From positions 1,466,001 to 1,530,000 of the forward strand of contig LSRY02000011.1 of NCBI GenBank assembly GCA_001643675.2: a stretch of DNA of 64,000 nucleotides, in the 5' to 3' direction. The translations under genes were made by a program, and so were the position numbers. Shown here one piece after another: positions 1-12,100 of the stretch (within the stretch, counting starts at the first letter, position 1; every line of letters starts with the position of its first letter). This DNA comes from Monocercomonoides exilis. Taxonomy: Eukaryota; Preaxostyla; Oxymonadida; Polymastigidae. Below the pieces are notes generated by a model. It ran no database searches. It saw only the letters and a program-made list of their open reading frames with translations, and was not told where the DNA came from.

Positions 1-14
1 TGTGTTTTTGTTGA

Positions 15-41
15 AGAAAGAAAGAAAGAAAGAAAAAATTC

Positions 42-80
<39 letters not shown>
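15..80. repeat. GAAA microsatellite followed by a T36 tract, in an intron
   Basis: A run of GAAA units at 15-37 is followed by an uninterrupted stretch of 36 T at 45-80. It lies in the intron upstream of the first exon, well before the acceptor at 246-247. Confidence 0.9.
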
Positions 81-82
<2 letters not shown>

Positions 83-247
83 GAATTATTGATTATTTTT
101 GAATGTTTTCATGCACTTTATTTCTTTCTCTTAATATCTTTTTCAATATTTGACTTCTTTTAATTGAAACTTCTTTCTAATTTTCTAAATTTTTTCCTCC
201 CTCTCCACAAAATAACTATCATTCACATTGTTTCTTATTCTCACCAG

Positions 248-2634
248 CTATCTACTTCATCCTGCAGTACTTCGTGGACAAGTGGAACCTGATCTCCTAC
301 TACAAAGTGCCTGCGTCATACACCCACGACGTGATCTCTTCAGTCGTCGAGAACATCCGCCTGGGCTTCCACCTGCACTGCCTGACGATGATCCTGTGCA
401 ACGTGTTCACCATCTACATCAACAACATCGCCGTGGAGGAGTCGTCGATGGCGTATCTGAACGGCTTCGTGATGGGCGGGGCGTACGGCGTGATGCTCAT
501 CTACCGCCTGGGGAAGCGGCTCATCAGAGGTTGCAAAGACGGCTTCATCAACAAGAGAGAGGTGCACACGAACGACGACATAGACGAGACAGATGGGATG
601 CCCTTTTCGAAGCTGGATGGAGTGCTGACGTGCTATTTGCATGATCACCCGATGTATGCACAGCCCGTGCAGTGGGATGGGATGTCGCATCCGGAAAGGG
701 AGGAAGAGGTGCGTCAGATGCAGGCGAGGTGGAAGGAGATGATGGAGAGGGACTTCAGAAAGAGAGGGGAGAGAAGAGGAAGAAGGAGAGGAGGAGGAGG
801 AGAAGAAGGAGGAGGGTTTGAGGAGGAGATGGAAATGGAAGGAAGGGAAAGAGAAGGAAATGGCAACCGTTTGAAAGCTGATGATGATAAAGGTGGAGTT
901 CCGACTGTGACGCAAACAGTGGCAAAAGAAGGCGAAACGAAAGATGCTGATGCTGAGGCTAAAGATCTTCCTGCTATGAGTGAAGGAAAGAGTAATGAAG
1001 AAGCACAGGCAAAATTATCAGAAGAACAAGGGAATTTCAGATCTTTGGCTTCTTCGACTGATTTGAGTGAAGCTGACATTGGCAAAGAAAGGAACAATAA
1101 TGAAATGGAGAATAAAGAGAAGAATGGAAACTCAGATTTTGCAAAGCAAGAAGGGAAAGGAACAAAAGAAGGAACAAAAGAAGGTGCAGAAGGAGAAGGA
1201 GAAGAAGGAGAGCGACTAATCAACTGCAATCCTCCCATCGAGTTCTCCTTCTATTCGTTCTGGGCGAAAGAGGCGCCGTTTCCACGGCTGCCGAAGAAGA
1301 AAGTGCAGATGATACCTTCTTTTAACAGCAAAGAGTGGAACGAGAAGATGGAGCAGTCGCTGCAGAAGGAGATAGAAAGGGCAGCAGAGATGGAGCAGAA
1401 GATGAAGGAGAAGAAGGAGGAGAGGGAGAGGAGGAGGAAGGAGAGGATGGAGAGGAGGATGAGGAGGAATAAAGAGAAAGGAGAAGGAGAAGGAGAAGGA
1501 GAAAGGAAAGATGAGTCAATAAAGTTAAATAAAAATTCTGGTGAAGATGGAGCTAATGTTATTTCATCGAATTCTGAAGCAACGACAAATGATGGGGTTA
1601 TGATGACATCTGAGAAAGAAAGTGATGATAAAATGAATGTTAATGAAAAGAAAGAGAAGAAGCAAGAAAACGATGAAAATGGCAATGATAAAATGAAATC
1701 AATTGCAGAAAAGTCAAATAAAACAACTGAAAGTGTTGCTGATGAAGATGAAGATGAAGATGAAGATTCTATCAAAGAAAAAGAAGAAGAAGAAGAAGAT
1801 GATAACGAAGACTGGGTGAAAGATATGCGGAATATCTATTTGGAGCGCAAAGAGCAGAATAAAGTGAAAGCCAGCGTGTCAAAGATGATGATTGCAATGA
1901 ATTTGTCAGGAGAATCAAAAAGAGACGAAAATGCTGTTGGAGATAAACAAGATAATGAATTCTCTAAATTAGCAGCAGGAACTGGAATACAACTGTTAAA
2001 TGAATATGATGATCAGTTTTCGCAATCTTCTTCGTCATCTTCCTCTTCCTCTTCTTCCTCTTCTTCCTCTTCTTCATCTACTTCATCTTCTTCTTTTCGC
2101 ATTCCTTTAACTTCTCAACACATCACAATCTCTGCAGATTCCACAGAAAATGAATCTTTACGCTTTTCTCCCAGTTCTTCTTCTTCTTCTTCTTCTTCCT
2201 CATCATCTTCTTCCTCAACTAAATCTAATAACCCCTCTTCTTCATCTCTTCTTTCAGCACCTTTCCTCTCTTCCTCAACAACACCTCAGTTTTATCTGCC
2301 CACTCCATCTTTTTCTTCCTCTTCCTCATCAAACAGCTCGCCTTCGCGTGATACTGCTTCTGCTGCTGAAGAGGAAGAAGAAGATGAAGAAAACGCTCCA
2401 TTGCGCAATAAAGAGACAATCCCAAATTCATCACCAGACTCTGCTGAGTCACAGCTGCATACACCTGTTTGCACTTCTTTTGATTCGCAGGCACTTTCTT
2501 CAGCTCAATCGCTGCTGTCTTCTTCGCTAACCACAAATCTTATTGAAGGTGTCAAAAACATAGAGAATATCCCAGTGGATGTGTTTGGGTATGATGTGGC
2601 TGAGCAGATGGGGCATAGATCACCTGTGAATTGA
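248..2634 (+). CDS. 3' exon of a probable OSCA/TMEM63-type membrane channel (partial)
   Basis: The last exon of a gene whose earlier exons lie upstream of the window. It follows an intron ending in the acceptor at 246-247 and stays open to a TGA. The first residues (..YFVDKWNLISYYK..) resemble the 'VDRYNL' segment of the RSN1/DUF221 channel core of OSCA/CSC1/TMEM63 proteins. Hydrophobic segments follow at about 370-420 and 445-510, as expected for the last transmembrane helices. After about 560 the protein becomes a long cytoplasmic tail that is low complexity: Glu/Lys/Arg-rich at 690-1860, then poly-Ser at 2023-2095 and 2170-2350, an acidic patch, and an ordinary-looking C-terminus. Family members normally have a short tail here, so about 600 disordered residues are unusual. 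The family call rests on a short segment and could be wrong; that it is a membrane protein C-terminus is safer. Confidence 0.5.
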
Positions 2635-3136
2635 AGAGTGTATTGAGTGTTATGAATAAACTCAGATAAAAAGATGATATTTTTCTTTCTCTCTTTCTCT
2701 TCCTCTTTCTCTTTCCGATTGAAATTTCATTTGTATTTATCCAGTTATTCTTAATCTTTCATGTGTGAAGCAATAGTCAAATTAAAAACATAAGAAAATA
2801 AAATAAAGTTTGCATTGAAAGGAATTTGCGGATTTGACAAATGCGAACTTGTTCAGTTTTTTAGTTTCATTGATTTTTAGATAATAAATTTATTTTCCTT
2901 TCCTTTCCTTTCCTTTTTCAGTTTTACTAGCAACCAACCAAGAAGTTTTAAATGAGTGATAAAATTATTATTCTCTTTTTTTATTTGTCGCTTTTTCATT
3001 TTGTTTATTCAACTTTTGGGAAACTCATGAAACAGTGAGTGCCAATTAATTTTTGGTTTATTTGCATTATCTATTCATCATGCTTTTCTTTTCGTTAAAT
3101 AATATAAATATATATTATTTATATATTATTTCGAAA

Positions 3137-3167
<31 letters not shown>

Positions 3168-3727
3168 CTTTCTTTTTTCTTTTTTAGAGTTTCAAATGTG
3201 AAGAATTTTTATTTGTCTAACATTTTCCATCATAGCATTTGAATTTAGAAGTTCAAGTTTATCCCGTGCTTCTCTTTGGATAGTATTATAATCTTAATTT
3301 TCTATCTTCGTTTTTTATAATGTTCTTATAAAAAATTGTCAATCATTGTTATTCAGATTTTTGATTTAATTGGATGAATTGTGCTTTGATGTTTTTCTGA
3401 AAACAGCCGAGTAATTGTGTTTTAAAAGATTTTATTCATTTCAAATTAAAATTCTAACTCCTTTATATAATTTTTGTGTTTCGAGAATTATTAGAATAAA
3501 GTGAATAACAACGAAATTGATTTCTTTGAAAAATTTACAAAAATATCCGCATTTTATTTGCAAATTGTTTAAAAAGAAAGAATTAACAATTCAGTGTGCA
3601 AATAAAATCAAAGTATTCATTCAACAATTTCTTTTCATATTATTTATCAAAATAAAAAACCTAAAAAAGTTGATCAGCCGTGATACCATAACAAAAGGCA
3701 TTGTATTTCTTTCGATTTTGTTTTTTT
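2635..3727. other. Intergenic spacer with short pyrimidine repeats
   Basis: AT-rich DNA with no convincing exon. It contains CTTTT/TTTCC-type tracts at 2895-2920 and 3135-3185. A short open frame at 3517-3744 is AT-driven and has no family resemblance. The upstream part should hold the 3' UTR of the channel gene and the end the promoter of the CDC14 gene; I see no clear signal for either. Confidence 0.6.
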
Positions 3728-6700
3728 ATGGCAAAGAAACGTAATTGGGAAGAAATAGAAGTCATTCCAAGTGTGATTTTTATGGCAATTTGATAAGTGT
3801 TTTTCATCCAATAAACAAATGTTTTTGTCATTGAATACCTTTTAAAACAATTAGAAAGTCTTTATTACGTTGCCCTTTCTTCGACCCCTGAATACAAAGA
3901 AGGAGAGCAATATTTCACAACAGATTCAAAACTTGTTTATCGGCCTTATGCATCAGACTTTGGTCCTTTGAATTTGTCTTGTGTTTATCGTTTTTGTGTT
4001 TTAGTTAACCAATTAGTGAAGGTTTGAAATTGTTTATTTTTAAAAATAATAACACTGTAACAAAAATATACTCTAAAAGGATTCTGAAACATCTGGAACG
4101 AAGTTTGTGTATTACAGCAGCACTGAATCACATAAAAAAGCAAATTCAATTTTTCTGTTGACTTCTTACATGGTGCTTTACATGGGACTTACTCCAGAGC
4201 AAGCATTTTTAAAGTTTTCGAAAATAACTTCTTCTTTACCATTTTTTCGCGATGCAGCATCCGGCCCTTCAACAATGGATCTATCAATCGTGGATTGTTT
4301 ACATGGATTACTTAAAGCTAAAAAGAATTCATATTTTGATTTTCAATTTTTTGATTTTCAATCGTATGAGTGTTATCTTTTTTTCCCTATTCTTTTATTC
4401 TTGCCTTTTAAATTGTTTTTTCCCTCATTCTTTGATGAAAATATTTGGCACCTTTTCACATAAGATATGAATACTATGAAAAAGTGGAAAATGGAGAAAT
4501 AAGCTGGATTGTGCCACAAAAGATAATTGCCTTTTGCTCTCCGACACATTCTGATATCATTACTCCCTTTGGGTGTATTTCTCGCTGTGCAGAGTTTTAT
4601 ATACCCCTCTTCACTAAGTGGGGAGTGAAGGCAGTGGTCAGACTGAACAACAAACTTTACGACAGAGAGCTCTTCACGCGCGCAGGAATCCGACACTTCG
4701 ACTTATATTTCGATGATGGGTCTGTTCCCTCAGAGCAGATTGTGTGCAGGTTCCTGGCGATCATTGAGGTGCAGCAGGAGATGGGGAGTCTGGACAGGAA
4801 AGAAGAGGGGAAAAAAGACTCCTCCTGGGCAGACAAGGCAGAAGGCGACGAGAAAGGCAAAACAGCAAATGATAGCGAGGCGGGTGTCAATAACACTATT
4901 AATGGTAGCAATAACAGTAACAGCACCTTCGGGCGAGCAGTGGCAGTACACTGCAAAGCCGGTCTGGGGCGCACGGGGACGCTGATTGGGTGCCATTTGA
5001 TGCGCAGTGCGAACTTCACAGCACGAGAAGCGATTGCGTGGATCAGGATCTGCCGGCCGGGCTCTGTTGTGGGCGAGCAGCAGCGGTTTTTGTGTGAAAT
5101 GGAGCACAAACTGAAGAAAGGAGGGGAGCTGGACATGGCAATCAGCAGAGAGAAGGAGAAAGAGCGGAGAAGAGAAATCGAGTTTGAGCGGGCGTGGCTG
5201 GAGAGGAGGAAGAAGCTGGCTGCGATGGTTCCGCAGGCATCGCAGGCAGCACCGATCAAGAGAGGGTTTTCTGTTTCTTTGACTTCGAGAAAGGGAAGGT
5301 CTGTTTCGACTGGGAGAATAACATCATCATCATCCTTCTCTTCCTCTTCCTCCTCCTCCTCCTCACATTTATCATCACGTGCTGCTTCTAACCGTCCTTC
5401 TTCTGCTTCAAGGCCAACTACTCCACGAATCCCGCTCACAGCTCGTTCCACATCTTCCATGTCTTCTTCTTCTTCTTCTTCTTCTCGATTGACTTCTCGT
5501 TCCACTTCTTCTTCACAGAGATCTCCATCGAATGGCTCAATCACCCCTCGTTCTTTGTCAAGGGCTTCTTCTTCTTCATATTCTACACCAACCAGAAGAG
5601 CATCTTCCACATCTCGTATTTCCTCTCCTTCATACAGCCGATCCGCAATCAATTCATCTTCATCATCATCATCTTCTTCTTCTTCACCATATTCTTCTTC
5701 TTCTTCTCGTTCTCGTTCTCGCACATCTGCTTATTCTACTTTCCTGTCAACTCCTCCAAAATCACTTTCCATCCGCTCAATCACTCCTCCCCCTGCTGCT
5801 CGTTCTTCTCCTTCTTCTTCTTCTTCTTCCACTTCACAACACATTCGCTCCATTCCTCAATCATCATCCAATTCATCACCATCGTCTTCATTACCTTCTT
5901 CTTCTTCCTCTTCTTCTAATTCCACTCCAAATTCCAATAGAATCCCTCCTCATTCGTCTGACATTTACACCCCAACACCTTCCACACCTCAGTCACTTCC
6001 TGCCCTCTCTCTCATTTCATCCATTCAGAAACAGAAGCTCCAATCATCGTCATCTTCTTCTTCTTCTTCTGCATTATCATCAATAACAGCATCTTCTTCT
6101 TCTTCTTCTTTGAATTCTTCTTCTTCTTCTTCCTCTTCCTCTTCAAATGCTAATACTGTACCAATTTCTTCTGTAAACTCAAGACCTTCATTGCAAACAA
6201 AGACACAACTCAACATTCCTCGCTCTTCAACAATCTCTTCTAATACATCTTCGCCTTTATCTGCTCGCTCTATTTCATCATCGTCATCTTCTTCTTCTTC
6301 TCCCACATCATCTTCATCATCATCTTCACCATCATCTTCACCACCACCATCTTCTTCTTCCACAAAAATCTCTTCCTTGCCTCTTTCTTCAATCACCCCC
6401 TCTTCTTCCTCTTCAATCACACCCTCTTCTTCTTCTTCTTCCTCTTCCTCTTCCTCTTCTTCTTCTTCATCCACTCCTCCTCGTCCCTTCGAGTCTCTCT
6501 CTGCCAGAGGCGCCAGAACCGACCGCAGCACATCCAGCGAGCGCTCAGCCAAAAGCGAAGTGTACAAACAGCTGAGAGGAAGGATGATGGGTTCTCAAAC
6601 AACAACAACAACAACTTCTTCTTCTTCTTCTTCTTCAACATCAATGAATATGAACAAGAATACAAGTACTTCTAATTCTCATTCCAATTCCAATTCTAAT

Positions 6701-7225
6701 TTCAATGCCAGCATTCCATCTTCTGTCGCATCCTCCCCTCGCCCACCCACCCCCACAAGAGATGTCACACTCAGAAACAGACCATCCACTCCGCCTGTGA
6801 GTGCCAGGCAGCACAACCCTCTCTCTTCTCCTCAGAGCACATCAAGATCAACTGGAGCTATAGGAATAACAGGAATGACAGGAGCAATGGGAACAATGGG
6901 AACAAAGCCGTTGCGTGAGCGGAGCACCAGCAGAGAAAGAGAGGGCAGACATTTGCCTCGTCCTCCAACTCCTCCCAGTGCGAAAAGTTCTTCTGGATTC
7001 TCAGTGACTTCACGGCTTTCCTCGAACAAGCAAGCTGCTGGTTCGGTTCCTCGCTCTCCTGGGGCTTCTCGTGGATCTTCTATTCCTCAAACAATTTATC
7101 GACAGATTTCTACTCCTCCTTCTCCTTACTCACCAGCTCATATTACGAGATCTGTTACACCAAATTCTAGATCTCGAAGATCTTCTCCACTAACTTCATC
7201 AAATAGGCTTCCATTTAGATCGTAG
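3728..7225 (+). CDS. CDC14: CDC14-type dual-specificity protein phosphatase
   Basis: Exons 3728-3770, 3855-4021, 4080-4369, 4465-7225; phases agree at each junction, giving 1086 residues. Exons 1-3 encode the CDC14 N-terminal DSPn domain (ASDFGPLNL, FRDAASGPSTMDLSIVDCL). Exon 4 carries the catalytic domain: the acid loop (FDDGSVPS) and the signature HCKAGLGRTG with Cys near residue 330, then AWIRICRPGSVVG. The active site looks intact, so it should dephosphorylate phospho-Ser/Thr-Pro sites as CDC14 does in mitotic exit and cilia. About 55 extra polar residues sit between the acid loop and the signature, where homologues have only a few. From about residue 430 to the end is a Ser/Pro/Arg-rich disordered tail with many SP/TP motifs, itself a plausible CDK target. 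The first exon is only 43 nt and is the least certain part. Confidence 0.93.
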
Positions 7226-7331
7226 TTAATTGTATTTTCATTCATTCATTATATAAATGTATGTGTTATGTTTGATCTATGTATTTTTTTAAATGAATGA
7301 TTGATTTGGAAATTACCCATAAATTGTAATA

Positions 7332-7788
7332 ATGCCAAGCCAAGTGTGACGAAATTTTTGTTTTCAATATCTATTCATAATATTCTTTTACAAATATAAT
7401 GTCTTTGATGTAACTATGAAATTATTTTATTTATTATGATGAAAATGAAATTTACGTGTCATTTTTAATTAATGACTTTCAAAGAGAGATATCAAAGTAA
7501 AAAACGAACAATTTAGCAAAAAAGGAAAAGCTGATCCAGAAAAGAAGAAGAAGAAGAATGGAGGGTTGTCAGTTGGTGTGTCTCATGATTTCTCGGAATT
7601 TAAATATTGAATTTTAATTGCTATATTTTAATGAATATCAGGACCTGTTGTTGTTATTTTCTTCCTTGTAGTAGTTGGAGGATCGGGTTTGATTTTGTTA
7701 TTTTATTTTTATAAAAAGCTTTATTATTTTGACTTGTTAATTTTATATAACAGCTCTTATTGACGTTGTTCGATCAATGCTTCACTAA
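7332..7788 (+). CDS. RAMP4/SERP1-like ER ribosome-associated membrane protein
   Basis: Reassembled from four short exons: 7332-7343, 7485-7575, 7642-7686 and 7754-7788, with donors GTGTGA, GTGTGT and GTTTGA. The 60-residue product starts MPSQRDIKVKNEQFSKKGK, has a Lys-rich linker, then one hydrophobic helix (VGPVVVIFFLVVVGGSALI) ending DVVRSMLH. This matches RAMP4/SERP1/YSY6 throughout: the QRxxxANxxFSKN-like head, the basic middle, and the C-terminal tail anchor with GS followed by a short amphipathic end. These proteins sit by the Sec61 translocon and stabilise new membrane proteins during ER stress. The length fits the family (about 65). Exon 1 has only 12 nt and is inferred from phase and the head motif. 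It begins about 110 bases after the CDC14 stop, same strand. Confidence 0.8.
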
Positions 7789-8032
7789 GCCAAATGCGTG
7801 TTTAACTTGCAATATATCGGGAAATAATACATGTCATTCACTTGACTGTTCATCTTTAATTCTGAGTTTACTGCACCGATTTTGAAATCATGTCAAATAT
7901 TGATAAGAGAGATTGTGAAAAAAATGAACCATTTTTTCATCGTCAATTTATTCTTTTCATGCATTTCCAATAAATAAGTAAGGCCTTTGCGTATATTGAA
8001 ATGCACAGCAACATATTATATTTGTTTGAAAT

Positions 8033-8787
8033 ATGGATCGTTTTGATGCGATTTGTATAAAAAAAAGCATATGCTGAGTGTTAAAAGTATTTTAATCTTA
8101 CTGTCATGCTTCTCTCATACTCTTGGGCATTGGATACTGGCATGCAATTTAAAACCATTTTTTTCCGTTTTGAAGCAATTGCTTTTATTGCGTTTTAAAA
8201 GGTAAATACAGATGATCAAACTCAATTTGATATAAGTTCTTTGGAAGTGTGATTAGAATAAACATAAAAAGCAATTATAATGTTTCTGTAAATGTTTGAA
8301 CTTATAGCCTCTTGAAAATAGAAATATTCCAGGAGTCTGGATTCAACTGGCAGAGCATTCTATTCCATTATCTTCACAAGAATCTGAAACAAAGATAATT
8401 CATCACTCAGCAAATCCGAACGTAGATGCAGCACCACGGCAAACTGGCACATATGAAAGAACATTGGAGTCATTTTTTCCAGCTCAATTTATGAAAGATA
8501 TTGAAGAAGATTCGGAAAAAATAAGTAATGAAAAAGATGATTTGAAGGAAAGTTCAAACTCTTCAAAAAAGACAGTTCAACAGACCGCTGCAAAGCAACC
8601 ACAACAAAAAGCCAAACAAAACCAGGTGTCACAAAGTTTTCCATCGTCCCCAACGATTCAGAAGAGAACTCCTCCTCCAGCAGCACAGACATCGTATTCA
8701 ACAAGTATTTCATCGCCTCATCCATCAGAAACATCATCCACTTCATTTTTCAAAGGAAGAGGCGTAACAAAAAGGCCGGGTCAATAA
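8033..8787 (+). CDS. Small protein of unknown function
   Basis: Proposed exons 8033-8054, 8212-8246 and 8308-8787, giving 178 residues beginning MDRFDAIY and ending in a basic GRGVTKRPGQ. The last exon is firm: one open frame from the acceptor at 8306-8307 to TAA. The two small upstream exons are inferred from phase and from donors matching other introns here (GTATAA, GTGTGA). The first 85 residues look folded (IPGVWIQLAEHSIPL.., GTYERTLESFFPAQFMKD). The rest is charged and then Ser/Pro/Gln-rich. There is no signal peptide or membrane segment. I do not recognise the family. A competing short frame at about 8070-8200 (MLSVKSILILL..) looks like a signal peptide but does not join this exon in phase. 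Confidence 0.5.
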
Positions 8788-9185
8788 AAAAATAAGAATT
8801 TCTCCTTTATTCTTTGCTGATTAGCAGCTATTTATATTCTCCCTTAAACGCAGGATTTAAAAACACATTAGAAAGAAGAATATCATTCAATAAAAAAAAG
8901 CAAAGATTATTGTTCAAGCCCAAAAGAACAATACATAGCTAATGAAAAATAAAAGCGCATCAATAGCACTTAATAAAGAGCATAATATATAAGGTTATAG
9001 AAAACCGCTCAAAAAATGAATATCAAATAAAAAAATAAAAATAAAATAAAGACATATAAACTATAAGCCCAATTTTCTTTTGGTAAATAAAAACATTTGA
9101 AATTAATTGCAAATTAATAAACAAAATCACTCATGACTTCTACTTTTTTCCATGTAAATAGACCCATCATAAAATTAACCACGTT
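8788..9185. other. Convergent intergenic spacer
   Basis: AT-rich 3'-3' spacer between the small plus-strand gene and the minus-strand myotubularin gene, with several AATAAA-like stretches near 8787-9060 that could serve polyadenylation on either strand. No exon seen. Confidence 0.5.
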
Positions 9186-12100
9186 TCAAAGAGGCGATTT
9201 GCCAGAACTGCCTTTTTGATGTGGGATCCAATTGAAATTTGAGGAAACTGCAGAAAAATCAATGGGATAGAAAAGAGTTAATCCGGTTGAAGAAGAAGAA
9301 GAAGAAGAAGAGGAGGAGGAGGAGGAGGAAGATGATGATGATGAAGGAAGAGGAGATGTGGAAGAAAGAGATTGTTGTGAAGTGTTGTCAGGCGAAACAT
9401 TGTGAAGTGGGGTTGGTGGCTGATTCATTGCATTCTCCTTATCTTTGGCATCTTTCGCTGTCACATGAGATGATGATGAAAGAGAAGAAGACGAATGAGA
9501 AGAAGAAGAAGAAGAAAGTGATTGACTAAGCGATGACTCACCGTCTTTAGCATCATATTGTGCGAATGGAGGAGGAGGAGTGGGAGTTGGAGTTGATTGA
9601 GCGCTTCTGCTTTGAGACTCTGAAAGCAAAGTTGAATCAGAATCGGCTTTTGATGAAGAATTCTGTGAGCATTGCTTATTTTCTGTATTTAAATCACCTG
9701 AGCTATCAGAAGATGATCCATTCATTGGCTTGTCTATTGAAAGATCAGCAGGATTCCCATAAGAAACATCAGATGTGAGTGAAAGTGGCTCAGGAGAAGA
9801 TGTCGTGTGGTTGGTGGACACGAAATGGGGCTGGAAGAACTTGATGTGGTGAGGAAAATGGCGAGGCCACAGATGAAGGACATCTGTGTCTGGTGTCAGA
9901 ATCTGTTGATTGCAAGTAATGGTGAATGAAATTATGGGATAAACATTCCAAAATATAAACATTTAATAATTCAATAAAAAAAGAAAGAAAGGAAAAGAAA
10001 AACAATAGAAAACCGTCAAATGTTGCTTTCAAACAAAGAACATCTTACAAACCGCATCAAACTGCTGGTAGAATGTATTCAGATACTTCGGTTTTCTGCT
10101 CTGGTTAAGCACGTGCTTCCATAATGAATGCGTTTCCTTGATAATCTGCCTTTCTTCCCTTTCTTTCTCGCTGTCGCACAGAAAGTTGCCGAAGCGGCAG
10201 GAGAAGAGATGCTTCGCAATGGTGTTCAGAAACTTCTCATTGAACTCAAACGCCATCGGAAACTGCATCACAATCTGGTAGACGCAGTCAAGAAACTGGA
10301 AAAACGTGGGTGAGATCGACTTCCTGTCGAGGTCTTTGTTTTTGCCGTATTTTGCTCCTGTGCGCAGGGCAAAGCGGTGTCCGAAGGAGATCCAGTCGCG
10401 CTCAATCAGAACAACAAAGCCACTGATGGTGCGGTAGAAAGGGGAAAGAAGCAGGGCAGCCAAAGAAACAAGGGCGGGTGTGCGGTCCCAGCCGTCGGTG
10501 CAGTGGATAAGGACGTTCTTGCGCTCAACGACAATCAGCCGGCAGAGCGACTTGGCCGAGGAGAGGATGCGGGAGAGATGCAGGTGCCAGCCGGAGGAGA
10601 GGACGGAGGACTCGAAACTGGAGATGAGGGGGAGTTGGGGTGAGGGGAGGTTTATTGAAATAAAAACATATTTAAAAAAATAAAAATAATAAAAATAAAA
10701 ATAAAAATAAAAATAAAAATAAAAACCAATTCGTAAATTTTATGAGTGAATAAAATTAAATAGAATAAATAAATAAATAAATAAAATAAACTCATCTAAA
10801 GCAATTATCTCAACACACTTTTCCCACATCTGTGGCTGGCTCTCTGGATCCAGCGCAGCGCTGCACACATCAGCCAGTTTTGCGAGGCTGTCTCTCATTG
10901 CATGGATATTCCCTATGCCAAGGAACTCAAACGAAGCATACGGCATCTGCTTTGCTTTCTCAAATCCCCCACTCAGAAGAGAGTTGCCAAAGGCTGCAAT
11001 GAAGGGGCGGGCATCAGCGATGTGCAGGCGGACAGAGGGCGGTTCTGAAGGATGCTCTTTGCTGTTGGTGTTGCCATTGGAGTTATTAGAATTGGAAGAG
11101 TTATTAATATTGTTGTTATTGGCACTGTTATTGTTTGTGCTGCTGTTGCTGCTGCTGTTACTGCTTCCAATGGGACTGCCAGATGAAGCAGGAGAAGTGG
11201 AGTTTGCAGCTGAAGAGGATGTGGGAGAAGAGGACTTGGCATTTGGATTTTTACTGGTGTGAATGTTGTCTTCGTTGGATCCTGCATAGCTTCCATTTGG
11301 ATCAGACGAGTTTTGACTTGATGAAGAAAATGGAGAAGAAGAAGAGGAGGAGGAAGAAGAAGAAGAAGAAGAAGAAGAAGAAGAAGAAGAAGAAGAATAT
11401 GAAGATGAATCATCAACAGAATGTGATGAATACACAGAAGCCTGCTGTGTGTGAGTGATAGCTGGAATCCAGCTGGGCGGTCTCTTTGACTTCACATTCT
11501 TTGCAGGCGTGGCTGAACTGTCGTCATTTCCCGACGCCAACGAAAGAGAAGACGATTTTGGTGAAGTCGTTTTGTTTTGCTGTGTTTTTGGCTCGCTGCT
11601 GTTTTGTGGCTGTTTGCTCCATTTCATCCCAGAGAAGAACGAGAGGAAGCTGAAGTGGCCAGACGGCGAGGGAGAAGAAGAGGAGGAAGGAGGGGGTGTT
11701 TGTGAGCGAGAAGACTTGCTGGTGGGAGTTTGAGGATCAGATTGAGAGGAAGAAGAAGAAGAAGAAGAAGAAGGTTGAGAACTGGGAATAGATTTTGATG
11801 TGAGTGGAGAAGACATAGCAGCTTGTGTGGCAGAAGAAGAAGAGGAAGAAGAAGAAGCATAAGGAGGAAGAGATTTGATAGAATTGCAGGGAGATTGATC
11901 GCCAACGCAATCTGCTCTATTTGATGGAGAAGTGCCACAAGAGTGGGAAAGTGATGCTTCTGTATGGGAATCCCCAGCTGGATGCACTGTTGCTTCCGAT
12001 GTTGGTTTTATTTCCTCAACTGATGATGTTTCATTGCTGTGATCGTCCTTGTTCGATTTTCCAGATGAAGAACTGCTTTCAGATGATTTCTGATCATCGG

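Noticed and set aside
4657-5724. Long minus-strand open frame rich in Glu/Asp
   Set aside because: It is the antisense shadow of the CDC14 poly-Ser tail; TCN runs read as GAN on the other strand. The plus strand has the conserved phosphatase motifs.
6025-6567. Minus-strand poly-Glu frame
   Set aside because: Same cause: antisense of Ser codon runs, no conserved features and no splice support.
8070-8202. Signal-peptide-like frame (MLSVKSILILL..) ending at a GTAAAT donor
   Set aside because: It joins neither downstream frame in phase, and its donor breaks the +4 T pattern, whereas the MDRFDAIY model fits both.
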